This document shows positions 13,727 through 14,744 of a stretch of DNA of 14,744 nt, one piece after another; position 1 is the first letter of the stretch, and each line of letters opens with the position of its first letter. Both the position numbers and the translations under genes were made by a program. The notes under the pieces were generated by a model, which saw nothing but the letters and a program-made list of their open reading frames with translations, was not told where the DNA came from and made no database searches. Source of the DNA: JABCPE02 sp963517805 (lineage in GTDB: Bacteria; Bacteroidota; Bacteroidia; Flavobacteriales; Weeksellaceae); the NCBI GenBank assembly GCA_963517805.1, contig CAUQHD010000023.1, positions 1 through 14,744 of the forward strand, written 5' to 3'.

Positions 13727-14638
13727 ATGGAAATGAGTGCTGTACCAATTCCCATTGTGGAAATTCCCATAGAAAAGGAACTTCGGCTTTTTGTAAAGCG
13801 GGAAGACCTTACCGATCCAGAGATTTCGGGAAATAAATATTGGAAAATGTTTTACAATGTTAAAAACTACCTTTCCCAGCGAGTGGAAAATCCCATGCTG
13901 ATAACTTTCGGCGGGGCTTATTCCAATCATATCGCAGCGGCAGCTGCCGTAGGAGAGAAGTTTGGAATCCGAAGCATGGGGGTTATCCGTGGCAATGAAC
14001 TTGAAGGAGAGTGGCAGGACAATCCCACGCTATCCTCTGCCAATAGAAAAGGTATGGAGTTTTTCTTTGTTTCGCGCGAGGAATACCGCGATAAAGGGAA
14101 AATCAGCGAAGATTTACAGAAACACTATCCTCAGGCTCTCATTGTCCCAGAAGGCGGAACCAATGAACTCGCCGTGAAAGGCGTGCAGCACATGCTGGAT
14201 GAGAGAACAAAAGATTTTAACTATCTTTGCAGCGCGGTAGGTACAGGAGGAACGGTATCGGGCTTGTCCAAGTTTGCGGAGGAACATCAGCGTGTGTTGG
14301 GATTTAAAGTTGTGAATGATTCCTCTCTGGAAGAAAGAATTTCAAAGCTGAGCGGAAGAAATAATTTTAAACTTTTTGAAGCTCACGATGGGAGATATGG
14401 GAAGATAACGGATGAAAATATTGTTTTTGTCAATTGGTTTTATCAGAAGTATAATGTTCCGCTAGACCCTATATACACAGGAAAAATGATGAAAAAACTA
14501 TTTGAACTGATAGAAGAAGATTATTTTCCCAAGAATAGTAAAATTTTAGCATTTCATACAGGTGGGCTTCAAGGGATTTTAGGAGCAAACGACCTATTGA
14601 AGAAGCAAAATAGAGAATTAATCAACATTAAAATTTAA
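13727..14638 (+). CDS. PLP-dependent D-cysteine desulfhydrase / ACC deaminase family enzyme
   Basis: The 303-residue product is a fold-type II PLP enzyme. The Schiff-base lysine is K37 in SGNKYWK. The substrate/carboxylate loop is TFGGAYSNH (60-68), the phosphate-binding loop is AVGTGGTVSG and the cofactor-end motif is FHTGGLQG. Members deaminate 1-aminocyclopropane-1-carboxylate or split D-cysteine into pyruvate, H2S and ammonia in the cytosol. The HTGG form at the cofactor end is closer to desulfhydrases; true ACC deaminases have a different residue pattern there, so I lean to D-cysteine desulfhydrase, as inference from memory. The length is somewhat shorter than the usual 325-340. A second ATG two codons in is equally possible as the start. 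A weak -7-like GAACTTTG lies at 13714-13721. A secreted-protein gene follows after four bases, so the two are co-transcribed. Confidence 0.85.
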   Translation: MEMSAVPIPIVEIPIEKELRLFVKREDLTDPEISGNKYWKMFYNVKNYLSQRVENPMLITFGGAYSNHIAAAAAVGEKFGIRSMGVIRGNELEGEWQDNPTLSSANRKGMEFFFVSREEYRDKGKISEDLQKHYPQALIVPEGGTNELAVKGVQHMLDERTKDFNYLCSAVGTGGTVSGLSKFAEEHQRVLGFKVVNDSSLEERISKLSGRNNFKLFEAHDGRYGKITDENIVFVNWFYQKYNVPLDPIYTGKMMKKLFELIEEDYFPKNSKILAFHTGGLQGILGANDLLKKQNRELINIKI

Positions 14639-14642
14639 TAAA

Positions 14643-14744
14643 ATGAAAAAATTATTATGCACACTTTCGTTCGGGTTATTTACGCTTTCGGCGGCGCAGG
14701 ACTGGAAAACAGATGACCAATACATCCAGAATTTTGCGAAATAT
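14643..14744 (+). CDS. Secreted protein, probably a glucosaminidase (3'-truncated by window edge)
   Basis: The first 34 codons are visible and the gene runs off the window. They encode a Sec signal peptide (KK n-region, hydrophobic LSFGLFTLSAA, likely cleavage before QDW). The mature start, DWKTDDQYIQNFAKY, resembles the beginning of flavobacterial FlgJ-like/endo-beta-N-acetylglucosaminidase proteins, in which a YIxxFAxYA helix opens the glucosaminidase domain. Such enzymes cut peptidoglycan glycan strands in the periplasm or at the surface. The start ATG lies four bases after the PLP enzyme's stop, with no terminator between. The family call rests on about 15 residues and is tentative; the signal peptide is solid. 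Confidence 0.6.
   Translation, partial: MKKLLCTLSFGLFTLSAAQDWKTDDQYIQNFAKY

Overview
The window looks like chromosomal core sequence from a flavobacterium (Bacteroidota), most likely of the Chryseobacterium/Elizabethkingia/Riemerella clade (Weeksellaceae). This rests on the AT-rich base composition, TAnnTTTG-type -7 boxes in place of sigma70 promoters, the near absence of Shine-Dalgarno sequences, and protein sequences that read like flavobacterial orthologues as I remember them. No search was run. I see no phage, insertion sequence, CRISPR array, tRNA or rRNA.

Layout. (1) Bases 1-1827, plus strand: the 3' part of a Nif3-like dinuclear-metal protein gene, then a coiled-coil protein of the C4 zinc-ribbon family that has lost every cysteine, ending at a hairpin terminator. 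(2) Bases 1865-4413, minus strand: a compact four-gene operon, queD-like, a 104-residue unknown, lpxH-like, and a LuxE-type acyl-protein synthetase, which converges on the same terminator. (3) Bases 4414-4988: a long intergenic region whose middle (about 4560-4810) is an island of degenerate, multiple-of-three repeats with strong inverted repeats. This is the least explained part of the window. (4) Bases 4989-10550, plus strand: the complete rod-shape (elongasome) operon mreB, mreC, mreD, mrdA (PBP2), rodA, with overlapping or nearly touching genes. (5) Bases 10551-10901: a convergent spacer with two terminators and a possible remnant of a Nudix gene. (6) Bases 10902-12671, minus strand: rpsA for ribosomal protein S1 with six S1 domains, a 5' leader of about 115 bases and an unusual Shine-Dalgarno match. 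(7) Bases 12964-13629, plus strand: an unrecognised lipoprotein with its own promoter and terminator. (8) Bases 13727-14744, plus strand: a PLP-dependent D-cysteine desulfhydrase/ACC-deaminase family enzyme, followed four bases later by the first 34 codons of a secreted protein that resembles a cell-wall glucosaminidase.

How the genes fit together: MreB filaments, MreC/MreD, the transpeptidase PBP2 and the glycosyltransferase RodA form the machine that inserts lateral-wall peptidoglycan. LpxH works in lipid A synthesis, and the truncated last gene may remodel peptidoglycan, so envelope biogenesis is a recurring theme, with S1 and pterin/queuosine functions as housekeeping neighbours. I found no clear evidence of a new multi-gene system. 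The best candidates for novelty are the repeat island upstream of mreB, the cysteine-free zinc-ribbon protein, the 104-residue unknown and the Shine-Dalgarno-like site of rpsA.
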